A stretch of DNA of 64,000 nt from Massilia varians (GTDB lineage Bacteria > Pseudomonadota > Gammaproteobacteria > Burkholderiales > Burkholderiaceae_D), in the NCBI RefSeq assembly GCF_027923905.1, contig NZ_AP026966.1, positions 1,241,001 through 1,305,000 on the forward strand, given 5' to 3'. The number at the start of each line of letters is the position of its first letter. Within the stretch, counting starts at the first letter, position 1. The notes below the pieces were generated by a model. The model made no database searches. It was given only the letters and a program-made list of their open reading frames with translations, and was not told where the DNA came from. Positions 52,513 to 60,923 of the stretch are shown here, piece after piece. Both the position numbers and the translations under genes were made by a program.

Positions 52513-52983
52513 TCACAAGCCGCCGGCGTAGCCGTTCTGGCGCCAGGCCTCGTAGACGACCACCGCCACCGTGTTGGACAGGTTGAGGCTGCGGTTGTCC
52601 GGCATCATCGGCAGGCGGATGCGCTGGGCCGGCGGGAAGCGCTCACGCAGCGCCGGGTCGAGGCCGCGCGACTCGGCGCCGAAGACGAATACGTCGCCCG
52701 GCTGGAAACTGGCGTTCGCGAAGGGCGAGGAGCCGTGGGTGGTCAGCGCGAACATGCGGGCCGGGTCCGGTTGCGCGTCCTGCAGGAACGCCTCCCAGTT
52801 CTTGTGCACCTTCATGCTCGCGTAATTGTGGTAGTCCAGGCCCGCGCGGCGCATCTTGGCATCGTCGAGCGGGAAGCCGAGCGGCTCGATCAGGTGCAGC
52901 TGGACGCCGGTGTTGGCGCACAGGCGGATGACGTTGCCGGTATTCGGCGGAATTTCTGGTTCGACCAGGACGACGTGAAACAA
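52513..52983 (-). CDS. trmL: tRNA (cytidine(34)-2'-O)-methyltransferase TrmL
   Basis: A 156-residue SPOUT methyltransferase. Motif 1 PEIPPNTGNVIRLCANTG, the FVFGAESRGLDP loop and C-terminal knot RLPMMPDNRSLNLSNTVAVVVYEA are characteristic of TrmL. It methylates the wobble base ribose of tRNA-Leu. Start is TTG at 52983 with GGAG eight bases upstream. It lies after comF on the same strand. Confidence 0.95.
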   Translation of the reverse strand: MFHVVLVEPEIPPNTGNVIRLCANTGVQLHLIEPLGFPLDDAKMRRAGLDYHNYASMKVHKNWEAFLQDAQPDPARMFALTTHGSSPFANASFQPGDVFVFGAESRGLDPALRERFPPAQRIRLPMMPDNRSLNLSNTVAVVVYEAWRQNGYAGGL

Positions 52984-53000
52984 AACAAGTTCTCCTTCAA

Positions 53001-53726
53001 TCAGTGGGGCGGCGTGCGTGCGAACACCAGGTTGGTGACGCGTGCCGCGCCGGCGCGCTTGAGCACGCCGGCCAGTTCATCGAGTGTGTGGCCGCTGGTC
53101 ATGACGTCGTCGACCACCCCGACGTGCATGCCTTGCAGGGCCGGCTGGCCGTCGGCCAGGGCGAAGGCGCCGCGCACGTTGCGGCGGCGCTGGCCGGGCG
53201 CCGCGCCCGACTGCGCGGCCGTTTCCACCTGCCGCTCGAGCAGCCGCGGCGCCAGCGCAATGCCGAGCGCGGCGGACAGCGGCCGGGCCAGTTCGAGCGC
53301 CTGGTTGTAGCCGCGCTCGACCAGGCGGCGCGGCCCCAGCGGCACCGGGCACAGCAGCGCCGGCAAGTCCGGGCCGCGCGCCAGCACGGCCTGGTGCAGC
53401 CGGCCCACCATCCACGGCGCCAGCGCCAGCCGGCCGCCGAACTTCAGCTGCAGCACCAGGCGGTCGACCGGGGCGCCATAGTCGCAGGCCGCCACGGTAG
53501 CGTCGAAGGCCGGCGGATCGGCGAGGCAGGCGCCGCAATGGCGCCCGGCGTCATGGCCGCCCACCGGGTTGGCGCAGCACGGGCAGCGCGGATGGACATC
53601 CCGCGCATGGGCCTCGGTACAGGCCGGGCAGACGGCGTCCTTTCCCAGGCTGCCGCACAGCACGCAGCTGGACGGCAGCAGCGCCTGCAGACAACGCGGC
53701 AGCAGGGAGTGGAAAAGCAGGGGCAT
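53001..53726 (-). CDS. ComF family phosphoribosyltransferase-like protein
   Basis: A 241-residue protein with an N-terminal cysteine-rich double zinc-binding region (CVLCGSLGKDAVCPAC, CPCCANPVGG...CGAC) and a C-terminal phosphoribosyltransferase-like domain with VVDDVMTSGHTLDE. ComFC-type proteins help bring single-stranded DNA through the inner membrane in natural transformation; in many proteobacteria they are general. The trmL gene follows after 17 bp; the BioC-like gene is divergent. Confidence 0.92.
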   Translation of the reverse strand: MPLLFHSLLPRCLQALLPSSCVLCGSLGKDAVCPACTEAHARDVHPRCPCCANPVGGHDAGRHCGACLADPPAFDATVAACDYGAPVDRLVLQLKFGGRLALAPWMVGRLHQAVLARGPDLPALLCPVPLGPRRLVERGYNQALELARPLSAALGIALAPRLLERQVETAAQSGAAPGQRRRNVRGAFALADGQPALQGMHVGVVDDVMTSGHTLDELAGVLKRAGAARVTNLVFARTPPH

Positions 53727-53799
53727 CTACTCGAATCCACAGGAGCATGTACACTCCGCCATTATCTCACCAAGTTATCGCACTGAGCGCTTCACCACC

Positions 53800-54714
53800 A
53801 TGGCTTCATCGCAACCTTCCCGCATGAGCGCGCCGATCGACCTCGCGCGCGTCCGCACCCTGTTCGCCCGGCCCGGCCGCATCCAGCTCTCCGATTTCCT
53901 GCGCCGCGAGGTCGCCGGGCGCATGCACGAGCGCCTGCAGCTCGTGAAGATCGCGCCGAAGCAGGTGCTCGATGCCGGCTGCGGCGAAGGGCGCGACCTG
54001 GCGCTGCTGCAGAAGACCTATCCGGCCGCCCAGATCCTCGGCATCGAGGCCGCGCCCGCCATGGCCACGGCCGCGAAAGCGCCGGCGCCGGCCACCCGCT
54101 CGCTGAACCAGATGCTCAGCCGCCTGCTGCCGGCCAAGGCCGGCGTCGACGTCGTGTGCGGCGACTTCGGCAATCTGCCTTTCGGGACGAACTCGCTCGA
54201 TTTGCTGTGGTCGAACCTGGCGCTGCACTGGCACCCGCAGCCGGACCGCGTGTTCGCGGAATGGCGGCGTGCGTTGCGGGTGGACGGGCTCCTGATGTTC
54301 TCGAATTTCGGCCCGGACACCTTCGTCGAGCTGCGCAGCGCCTTTGCCGCCATGGACGACACGCCGCACACGCTGCCTTTCGTCGACATGCACGACTTCG
54401 GCGATCAACTGGTGGAGGCGGGGTTTTCGACCCCGGTCATGGACATGGAACGCATCACGGTCACCTACGACGACGTTCCGGCACTGCTGGCCGACGTGCG
54501 CGCTTTCGGCGGCAATCCGCTCGACACGCGCCGGCGCGGCCTGATCGGGCAGGCGGCGTGGAAGCGCATGCTCGACGCCTTCGAGGCGCAGCGCCGCCCC
54601 GACGGCAAGCTCGGCCTGACGTTCGAGGTCATCTATGGACACGCTTTCCTCCCGGCCCCGCGCACCACCGCGGCCGGGGAGGCGATCGTGCGTTTCCAGC
54701 CACGCAGGCCCTAA
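53800..54714 (+). CDS. BioC-like malonyl-ACP O-methyltransferase
   Basis: A 304-residue SAM-dependent methyltransferase. The SAM motif is VLDAGCGEGRDL, followed by ILGIEAAPAM, DVVCGDFGNLPF and the LLWSNLALHWHPQP stretch characteristic of BioC. BioC methylates malonyl-ACP to prime pimelate synthesis for biotin. The C-terminal half agrees with BioC proteins of Burkholderiales. Two starts are possible: ATG 53800 (chosen) and ATG 53824 (MSAPIDLARVR). No other biotin gene is near, so the role is inferred from sequence type. Confidence 0.8.
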   Translation: MASSQPSRMSAPIDLARVRTLFARPGRIQLSDFLRREVAGRMHERLQLVKIAPKQVLDAGCGEGRDLALLQKTYPAAQILGIEAAPAMATAAKAPAPATRSLNQMLSRLLPAKAGVDVVCGDFGNLPFGTNSLDLLWSNLALHWHPQPDRVFAEWRRALRVDGLLMFSNFGPDTFVELRSAFAAMDDTPHTLPFVDMHDFGDQLVEAGFSTPVMDMERITVTYDDVPALLADVRAFGGNPLDTRRRGLIGQAAWKRMLDAFEAQRRPDGKLGLTFEVIYGHAFLPAPRTTAAGEAIVRFQPRRP

Positions 54715-54732
54715 TAACCCCCGGCAAGAATA

Positions 54733-54851
54733 GGCATGTCGAAAAACCTGCTGCGCGTTGCACTGGCGGTCTGCGATGCTCGCTGTACTTTCAGTACAGC
54801 TGCGCTTCTCAACCACCATTGCCGCCGCTCGCAACGGTTTTTCGAGATGCC
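54733..54851. repeat. GTAC-centred palindromic element 1
   Basis: A 119-bp imperfect inverted repeat: outer arms 54733-54748 and 54836-54851 pair over 16 bp with a single mismatch (GGCATGTCGAAAAACC type). The centre is a perfect 8-bp hairpin GCTGTACT/AGTACAGC with a 3-nt loop (54782-54800). Between them, GCGTTGCA and CTTCTC blocks resemble those of the second such element at 58726-58829. Confidence 0.75.
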
Positions 54852-55188
54852 CACAGGCACCCGATTTTCCTTGAATAAAAATTACTGATTTGATTATAAT
54901 CAGTAGCTATTTTTGTCGTCTGGACGAGAAAAACGCTGAAAAAAGCAGCAGTCCCGGCGCAAAAATAGAAATACAACGAGAAATGAATTGCAGCATCAGC
55001 AGAGCCGCTGATGGCCGGTAGCACGAAGCGACCAGCCCCCAGCGTGTAGGTTCCCACCGATTCCGCAGCGCAATTTCGCGGTAACTGGTATGAACCGTTC
55101 TGCGAATTACGTTTCGGAGCGGCGCCAGTTCGTTCATGGAGCTGTCGACCGTTAAAAAATATTTTTATTTTGGGTGGTTGGGGACAAC
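54852..55188. other. Upstream region of the cytochrome oxidase operon
   Basis: 337 bp without a gene, containing the FNR-like site and, near 55153-55168, an A/T-rich stretch (TTAAAAAATATTTTTATTTT) close to the coxB start that may serve as promoter-like or upstream enhancing sequence. The remainder is moderately GC-rich with no repeat or riboswitch motif that I recognise. A minus-strand open frame across the region (54809-55255) looks non-coding. Confidence 0.5.
54890..54903 (+). promoter_or_regulatory. FNR/ANR-like box upstream of the oxidase operon
   Basis: TTGAT-TATA-ATCAG matches the FNR consensus TTGAT-N4-ATCAA at 9 of 10 fixed positions. It is embedded in a wider perfect dyad TACTGATT/AATCAGTA (54883-54890, 54898-54905). 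It lies 286 bp before coxB in a region with no other gene, so a long leader or additional promoter elements are likely. A role in oxygen-dependent control of cytochrome oxidase is the natural reading. Confidence 0.5.
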
Positions 55189-56376
55189 ATGACATACGCA
55201 TCGCGACTTGGGGCCTGGATGTTCGGCCTCGCAGCAACGGCCGGCATCCCAGCATGGGCGGCTCCGGAAATCACGGGCCGGCCTCAGGAACACCAGTTGA
55301 ACATGCAGACCCCCGTGACCGGCGTCGGCGCCGACATCTACGACCTGCACAACTGGATGATGATCGTCTGCCTGGTGATCTTCGTCGGCGTATTCGGTGT
55401 CATGTTCTATTCGGTGTTCAAGCACCGCAAGTCGCTCGGCCACAAGCCCGCCACCTTCCACGAATCGACCGCGGTCGAGATCGCCTGGACCATCGTTCCC
55501 TTCCTGATCGTCATCGGCATGGCCCTGCCGGCCACCCGGACCGTGGTCGCCCTGAAGGACACCTCGAACGCCGACATCACCATCAAGGCCACCGGCATGC
55601 AGTGGAAATGGGGCTATGACTACCTGAACGGCGAAGGCGAGGGCATTTCCTTCCTGTCCAACCTGGCCACGCCGCGCGCCCAGATCGGCCTGCCGGGCCA
55701 GCCGGCCACCGAGCAGAAAGGCGAGAACTACCTGCTGGAAGTGGACAACGAGATGGTGGTTCCGGTCGGCAAGAAGATCCGCATGGTGTTCACCGCCAAC
55801 GACGTGATCCACGCCTGGACCATCCCGGCCTTCGCCATCAAGCAGGACGCGATTCCCGGCTTCGTGCGCGACGGCTGGTTCAAGGCCGACAAGATCGGCG
55901 TCTACCGCGGCAACTGCGTCGAGCTGTGCGGCAAGGACCACGCCTTCATGCCAATCGTGGTGCGCGTGGTGTCCGCCGAGGACTACAGCGCCTGGGTCGC
56001 CGGCGAGAAGAAGCGCATGGCCGCCCTGGCCGACGACCCGAACAAGGTCTGGACCATCGACGAACTGAAGACCCGCGGCGAGCAGGTCTACGCCGCCAAC
56101 TGCGTGGCCTGCCACCAGGCCAACGGCAAGGGCGTGCCGAACGCCTTCGCCCCGCTGGACGGCTCGCCGAACGTGCTGGGCCCCAAGGCGCACCAGATCG
56201 AGATCCTGCTCAACGGCCAGGACACCCCGGCCTATCCGTCGGCGATGCCGTCCTGGAAGCAGCTGTCGGACACCGAGATCGCCGCCGTGATCACCTATAC
56301 CCGCAACACCTGGTCGAACAAGGCTGCGGAAAACATCGTGCAACCGGCGGAAGTGCTGGCTGCCCGCAGCAAATAA
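55189..56376 (+). CDS. coxB: Cytochrome c oxidase subunit II with fused cytochrome c domain
   Basis: A 395-residue protein: signal peptide, two transmembrane helices (HNWMMIVCLVIFVG and FLIVIGMALPATR regions), a periplasmic cupredoxin domain with the CuA site (NCVELCGKDHAFM), and a C-terminal cytochrome c domain with CVACH heme motif at about residue 307. It receives electrons from cytochrome c. The fused heme domain is of the caa3 type. ATG 55189 is preferred over the GTG at 55174. First gene of the oxidase cluster. Confidence 0.96.
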   Translation: MTYASRLGAWMFGLAATAGIPAWAAPEITGRPQEHQLNMQTPVTGVGADIYDLHNWMMIVCLVIFVGVFGVMFYSVFKHRKSLGHKPATFHESTAVEIAWTIVPFLIVIGMALPATRTVVALKDTSNADITIKATGMQWKWGYDYLNGEGEGISFLSNLATPRAQIGLPGQPATEQKGENYLLEVDNEMVVPVGKKIRMVFTANDVIHAWTIPAFAIKQDAIPGFVRDGWFKADKIGVYRGNCVELCGKDHAFMPIVVRVVSAEDYSAWVAGEKKRMAALADDPNKVWTIDELKTRGEQVYAANCVACHQANGKGVPNAFAPLDGSPNVLGPKAHQIEILLNGQDTPAYPSAMPSWKQLSDTEIAAVITYTRNTWSNKAAENIVQPAEVLAARSK

Positions 56377-56416
56377 CGTAGCACTGTGTTAGCTATCTAA
56401 GCTTCAGGGAATCGAC

Positions 56417-58012
56417 ATGACTACCAGCACCATCGATCACGCACACGACCACGGCCACGACCACGCGCACGACCATCCACACGGCTGGCGCCGCTGGCTG
56501 TTCGCCACCAACCACAAGGACATCGGCACCCTGTACCTGTGGTTCTCCTTCATCATGCTGCTCTCGGGCGGCGTGCTGGCGCTGATGATCCGCACCGAAC
56601 TGTTCGAGCCGGGCCTGCAGTTCTTCCGTCCCGAGTTCTTCAACCAGCTGACCACCATGCACGGCCTGGTGATGGTGTTCGGCGCAATCATGCCGGCCTT
56701 CGTGGGCTTCGCCAACTGGATGCTGCCGCTGCAGGTCGGCGCCTCGGACATGGCGTTTGCCCGCATGAACAACTTCTCGTTCTGGCTGCTGCCGCCGGCG
56801 GCGATCCTGCTGGCCAGCTCCTTCCTGGTGCCGGGCGGCGCCACCGCGGCCGGCTGGACCCTGTACGCACCGCTGTCGACCCAGATGGGTCCGGGCATGG
56901 ACATGGCGATCTTCGCCATGCACATCATGGGCGCCTCGTCGATCATGGGTTCCATTAACATCATCGTCACCATCCTGAACATGCGCGCGCCGGGCATGAC
57001 CCTGATGAAGATGCCGATGTTCTGCTGGACCTGGCTGATCACCGCCTACCTGCTCATCGCCGTGATGCCGGTGCTGGCCGGCGCCATCACCATGACCCTG
57101 ACCGACCGCCACTTCGGCACCTCGTTCTTCAACGCGGCCGGCGGCGGCGACCCGGTGATGTACCAGCACATCTTCTGGTTCTTCGGCCACCCCGAGGTCT
57201 ACATCATGATCCTGCCGGCCTTCGGCATCGTCTCGCAGATCATCCCGGCCTTTGCACGCAAACCCCTGTTCGGCTACGCCTCGATGGTCTACGCGACCGC
57301 CTCGATCGCGATCCTGTCCTTCATCGTGTGGGCGCACCACATGTTCACCACCGGCATGCCGGTGACCTCGCAGCTGTTCTTCATGTACGCCACCATGCTG
57401 ATCGCGGTGCCGACCGGCGTGAAGGTGTTCAACTGGGTCGCCACCATGTGGAAGGGCTCGATGACCTTCGAAACCCCGATGCTGTTTGCGGTGGGCTTCA
57501 TCTTCGTGTTCACCATGGGCGGCTTCACCGGCCTGATCCTGGCCGTGACCCCGATCGACATCCAGGTACACGACACCTACTACGTGGTGGCGCACTTCCA
57601 CTACGTGCTGGTGGCGGGCTCGCTGTTCGCCCTGTTCGCGGGCTTCTACTACTGGGCGCCGAAGTGGACCGGCCACATGTATCCGGAAGGCCGCGGCAAG
57701 ATCCACTTCTGGCTTTCCTTGATCACGTTCAACGTCACCTTCTTCCCGATGCACTTCCTGGGCCTGGCCGGCATGCCGCGCCGCTATGCGGACTACGCCA
57801 CCCAGTTCACCGACTTCAACATGATCGTGTCGATCGGCGCCTTCGGCTTCGGCCTGTCGCAGGTCTACTTCCTGTTCGCGGTCGTGCTGCCGACCATCCG
57901 CGGCGGCGCCAAGGCCCCGGCCAAGCCGTGGGAAGGCGCGGAAGGCCTGGAGTGGACCGTGCCGAGCCCGGCGCCGTTCCACACCTTCGAAACCCCGCCG
58001 CTGGTGAAATGA
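56417..58012 (+). CDS. coxA: Cytochrome c oxidase subunit I
   Basis: A 531-residue heme-copper oxidase core subunit with twelve helices. Key residues: HNH-containing [39 protein letters not shown] (CuB histidine cross-linked region), HHMFTTGMP, and [13 protein letters not shown] for hemes a and a3. Starts with a His/Asp-rich N-terminus ([16 protein letters not shown]). It reduces oxygen to water and pumps protons. It follows coxB by 40 bp. Confidence 0.97.
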   Translation: MTTSTIDHAHDHGHDHAHDHPHGWRRWLFATNHKDIGTLYLWFSFIMLLSGGVLALMIRTELFEPGLQFFRPEFFNQLTTMHGLVMVFGAIMPAFVGFANWMLPLQVGASDMAFARMNNFSFWLLPPAAILLASSFLVPGGATAAGWTLYAPLSTQMGPGMDMAIFAMHIMGASSIMGSINIIVTILNMRAPGMTLMKMPMFCWTWLITAYLLIAVMPVLAGAITMTLTDRHFGTSFFNAAGGGDPVMYQHIFWFFGHPEVYIMILPAFGIVSQIIPAFARKPLFGYASMVYATASIAILSFIVWAHHMFTTGMPVTSQLFFMYATMLIAVPTGVKVFNWVATMWKGSMTFETPMLFAVGFIFVFTMGGFTGLILAVTPIDIQVHDTYYVVAHFHYVLVAGSLFALFAGFYYWAPKWTGHMYPEGRGKIHFWLSLITFNVTFFPMHFLGLAGMPRRYADYATQFTDFNMIVSIGAFGFGLSQVYFLFAVVLPTIRGGAKAPAKPWEGAEGLEWTVPSPAPFHTFETPPLVK

Positions 58013-58014
58013 TC

Positions 58015-58122
58015 ATGTCCGCCGAACGTAAGCCGAACAACCTGCGTACCGCCCTGATCCTGGGCGGGATCGCACTGTTCTTCTTCGCCAGCGTGTTCGT
58101 CAAGTTCACCTGGCTGAGCTGA
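58015..58122 (+). CDS. Small membrane protein, cytochrome oxidase assembly-type
   Basis: A 35-residue single-helix protein (MSAERKPNNLRTALILGGIAL...FVKFTWLS) between coxA and ctaG. Small proteins of this make-up are found at this place in many beta- and gammaproteobacterial cox operons and are annotated as small cytochrome oxidase assembly proteins. GGTGA, seven bases before ATG 58015, is the ribosome-binding site; it lies within the end of coxA. ATG 58009 is the alternative. Confidence 0.8.
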   Translation: MSAERKPNNLRTALILGGIALFFFASVFVKFTWLS

Positions 58123-58135
58123 GGGGGACGTCGGG

Positions 58136-58708
58136 ATGAGCGCGAGCAAACGGCTGTTGCAGCTGAACCGCACCACCCTGACCAAGCTGGTGGTGGTGGC
58201 GGTGCTGATGTTCGGCTTCGGTTACGCGCTGGTGCCGGTGTACCGCCAGATCTGCGAGGTACTCGGCATCAACGTGCTGACCCAGGGCGAGTTCGTGGAA
58301 GCGCCCAGGAATACCCAGATCGACAAGAGCCGCAAGATCGTCGTCGAGCTGGATGGCAATGCGCAGGGACCGTGGCGCTTCCGCCCGGTCCAGCGCAGCA
58401 TCGAAGTGCATCCCGGCGAGCTGACCACCGTCACCTACGAGGTGGTCAACACGCAGGCGAGGGCGGTCAAGGCGCAGGCGATCCCGAGCTATGCGCCGCA
58501 AAGCGTCACGCCGCACTTCAAGAAAGTGGAATGCTTCTGCTTCCAGGAGCAGACGCTCGCCGCGAACGAAGCGCGCCAGATGCCGGTGGTCTTCTTCATC
58601 GATCCGGCGCTGCCGCGCGAGGTGAAGAACATCACCCTGTCGTATACCTTCTTCGAGATCGGCGGCGCGGTGCAGACGGCGTCGGCGAAAGCGGCGACAG
58701 TCAAGTAA
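58136..58708 (+). CDS. ctaG: Cytochrome c oxidase assembly protein CtaG/Cox11
   Basis: A 190-residue protein with one N-terminal transmembrane helix and a periplasmic Ig-like domain with the copper-binding motif KKVECFCFQEQTL. It delivers copper to the CuB site of subunit I. The region QAIPSYAPQSVTPHF before the motif and PVVFFIDPALP after it are well-kept Cox11 features. 13 bp after the small assembly-type gene. Confidence 0.96.
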   Translation: MSASKRLLQLNRTTLTKLVVVAVLMFGFGYALVPVYRQICEVLGINVLTQGEFVEAPRNTQIDKSRKIVVELDGNAQGPWRFRPVQRSIEVHPGELTTVTYEVVNTQARAVKAQAIPSYAPQSVTPHFKKVECFCFQEQTLAANEARQMPVVFFIDPALPREVKNITLSYTFFEIGGAVQTASAKAATVK

Positions 58709-58725
58709 GGGCAGTAGACAAGAGT

Positions 58726-58829
58726 AGAGCGCCTAACAAAACCCCGAGGGCAAGGCGCATCGTCGAAGACAGTACGCTAGTACGGCGAGACGATGCAACG
58801 CAGCCATCGGGGGAATTGTTGGGCGCTCT
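58726..58829. repeat. GTAC-centred palindromic element 2
   Basis: A 104-bp imperfect inverted repeat. Outer arms AGAGCGCC (58726-58733) and GGCGCTCT (58822-58829), then AACAA/TTGTT and CCCCGA/TCGGGG. Inner arms GCATCGTC (58757-58764) and GACGATGC (58789-58796); the core is GTAC-gcta-GTAC (58772-58783). It shares the GTAC centre, GCGTTGCA-like and CTTC blocks with element 1 at 54733-54851. It lies between ctaG and coxC. Confidence 0.75.
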
Positions 58830-58882
58830 TAGCGACACAAAAGAATCACCCGATAACACAAAGAGTAGATGAGGAGATGAAA

Positions 58883-59740
58883 ATGAGTTCGCCACAAACC
58901 GCGCCCTACTATTTCGTGCCAGGCCCGTCGCGCTGGCCGATGTGCGCCGGCATGTCGATGCTGGTCACCATGGCCGGCGCGTCCGGCTGGGTCAACAGCG
59001 CCCCCTGGGGCCCGGCAGTGTGCCTGGCCGGCATCGCCGCCACCCTGGTGGTGCTGTACTTCTGGTTCGGCGACGCCATCAAGGAATCCGAGTCGGGCAT
59101 GTACGGCAGGCGCATCGACCTGTCCTACCGCTGGTCGATGAGCTGGTTCATCTTCTCGGAAGTGATGTTCTTCGGCGCCTTCTTCGGCGCGCTGTTCTAC
59201 GCCAGGGCGGTCAGCATGCCCTGGCTGGCCGACCTCGACCACAAGATCCTCTGGCCGGATTTCACCCCGACCTGGGGCAATACCGGCCCGGCCGGCGTGG
59301 TGGACGGGTTCCAGACCATGGGTCCGTTCCCGATCCCGACGATCAACACCGCGCTGCTGCTGCTGTCGGGCGTGACGCTGACCATTTCCCACCATGCCCT
59401 GCGCGCCGGCCACCGCTCGAAGACCGCGTTCTGGCTGTTCGCCACCATCCTGCTGGGCGCGATCTTCATGGGCTTCCAGGTCTATGAATACATGCACGCC
59501 TACGCCGACCTGAACCTGAAGCTGACCTCGGGCATCTACGGCTCGACCTTCTTCATGCTGACCGGCTTCCACGGCTTCCACGTGACCATGGGCGCGATCA
59601 TGCTGTCGGTGGTCCTGTACCGCGTGCTCAAGGGCCACTTCACGGCGGACAACCACTTCGGCTTCGAAGGCGCGGCTTGGTACTGGCACTTCGTCGACGT
59701 GGTGTGGCTGGGCCTGTACGTCGTCGTGTACTGGCTGTAA
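58883..59740 (+). CDS. coxC: Cytochrome c oxidase subunit III
   Basis: A 285-residue membrane protein with seven helices; the family's YYFVPGPSRWP start, WFIFSEVMFFGAFFGALFY, and GFHGFHVTMG...WYWHFVDVVWLGLYVVVYW features are present. It stabilises the core and supports oxygen entry. ATG 58883 (MSSPQTAP) fits the GAGGAG better than 58877. It follows a palindromic element. A palindromic repeat of another family lies after its stop. Confidence 0.96.
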   Translation: MSSPQTAPYYFVPGPSRWPMCAGMSMLVTMAGASGWVNSAPWGPAVCLAGIAATLVVLYFWFGDAIKESESGMYGRRIDLSYRWSMSWFIFSEVMFFGAFFGALFYARAVSMPWLADLDHKILWPDFTPTWGNTGPAGVVDGFQTMGPFPIPTINTALLLLSGVTLTISHHALRAGHRSKTAFWLFATILLGAIFMGFQVYEYMHAYADLNLKLTSGIYGSTFFMLTGFHGFHVTMGAIMLSVVLYRVLKGHFTADNHFGFEGAAWYWHFVDVVWLGLYVVVYWL

Positions 59741-59767
59741 AGAAAGGCAGGCGGCATAGCCGCCTTT

Positions 59768-59901
59768 GTAGGGTGGGCGGGGTAACTCTGGCCAATGGCC
59801 AGAGTTACGAACGCCCACGCGTTCAAATCACGTATCTTGGCCTGCTTCGTGGCTATTCATACGCCGGTTGAACGCGTGGGCGGCAGAGCCGCCCACCCTA
59901 C
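59768..59901. repeat. Dispersed palindromic repeat, copy G
   Basis: GTAGGGTGGGCGGG...CCACCCTAC. It holds a perfect 12-bp hairpin GTAACTCTGGCC/GGCCAGAGTTAC with a 3-nt loop (59782-59808) in place of the left small hairpin, and GGGCGGC/GCCGCCC (AGA loop) on the right. Constant blocks ACGCGTTCAAATCAC and GTTGAACGCGTGGGC are present. It lies between convergent coxC and the twin-TM protein gene. Confidence 0.85.
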
Positions 59902-59915
59902 GTTATAGTGGTCTT

Positions 59916-60116
59916 TCAGCGAATACCGGTCGGGGCAATCCACCCCATCTTGTAGGCGGCGAGCAGGCACAGGAACAGGGTAATCGACAGCCCGACCCGC
60001 AGCGCCAGCGCATGCACCGTCCGGTTGCTCTGGCCTTTGTCGCGCATCAGGAAGAACAGGGCCGACGCAAGGCTGGCTAGGATTAGGATGAAGGCAATCG
60101 CAACGAGCAGTTTCAT
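59916..60116 (-). CDS. Twin transmembrane protein (DUF2909-like)
   Basis: A 66-residue protein with two helices (MKLLVAIAFILILASLASALFFLM and LRVGLSITLFLCLLAAYKMG) around a short charged loop, matching small DUF2909-type proteins often found between coxC and SURF1 on the opposite strand. Start at ATG 60116. It lies head-to-head with the SURF1 gene (33 bp apart). Function unknown. Confidence 0.82.
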   Translation of the reverse strand: MKLLVAIAFILILASLASALFFLMRDKGQSNRTVHALALRVGLSITLFLCLLAAYKMGWIAPTGIR

Positions 60117-60149
60117 GGTTGGCCCAGTCAAGGTTGAGGCATCATTGTA

Positions 60150-60923
60150 ATGCGCTTCCCCTTCCATTTTCGCCTCATTCCCTTCCTCGCCGCACTGGTT
60201 GTTGCCCTGTTAGGTATTGCGCTAGGTAACTGGCAGCAGGGCAGGGCCGCCTACAAGCTGGCCGTGCAGGAAAAGCTGGCCACCCTCGCCACCAAGCCAC
60301 CCATGGCGCTCGGTTCCGCCCTTGCGCCGGCCGCCGGTCTCGAATACCGCCACGTGAGCGTCAGCGGCGAATTCGTCGCCGGCTGGCCGCTGTTCCTGGC
60401 CAACCGTCCGATGGCCGGCCGTCCTGGCTACTATCTCGTGATGCCGTTTAAAATCGCGGGATCGAACACACATGTGCTCGTGATGCGCGGCTGGTTGCCG
60501 CGCGCGGCGGAATACGGCAAGCTGCCGGCCTTCACCACGCCTTCGGGCAGGGTCACGGTCGAAGGCATCGTGGTGGCCTCGGCCGGCCACGTGATGAACC
60601 TGGGCGACGCCGCGCCGCTGGCGCCGGGGGCGATCGTCCAGAACCTCGAGCCAGGGCAGGTGGCCAAGGCCACCGGACTGGTGCTGCAGCCTTTCTTCGT
60701 GCAGCAGACCGGGCCGGACCAGCCGGGCGAGCTCGATGACATGCTGCTGCGGGTCTGGCCCTCGCCCTCGAGCGGCATCGACAAGCACCGCGGCTACGCC
60801 TTCCAGTGGTATGCGCTGGCGGCCATGGCCATCCTATTTTTTGTGATAACAGGGTTCCGACGTGGAGCAAGACAAGCTGATGCAAGAAAACCTGAAGCAG
60901 AAACAAGTGATGCAGGCAACTGA
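60150..60923 (+). CDS. SURF1 family cytochrome oxidase assembly protein
   Basis: A 257-residue membrane protein with an N-terminal and a C-terminal helix framing a periplasmic domain: LGNWQQGRAAYK, YRHVSVSGEF, LANRPMAGRPGYYLVMPF and the GYAFQWYALAAMAILFF end are diagnostic. It helps insert heme a into subunit I. The downstream SCO-like gene overlaps its end by up to 62 bp. Confidence 0.94.
   Translation: MRFPFHFRLIPFLAALVVALLGIALGNWQQGRAAYKLAVQEKLATLATKPPMALGSALAPAAGLEYRHVSVSGEFVAGWPLFLANRPMAGRPGYYLVMPFKIAGSNTHVLVMRGWLPRAAEYGKLPAFTTPSGRVTVEGIVVASAGHVMNLGDAAPLAPGAIVQNLEPGQVAKATGLVLQPFFVQQTGPDQPGELDDMLLRVWPSPSSGIDKHRGYAFQWYALAAMAILFFVITGFRRGARQADARKPEAETSDAGN

Noticed and set aside
54809..55255. 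148-codon minus-strand frame upstream of coxB
   Set aside because: It overlaps the palindromic element, FNR-like site and the coxB start, and looks compositionally random.
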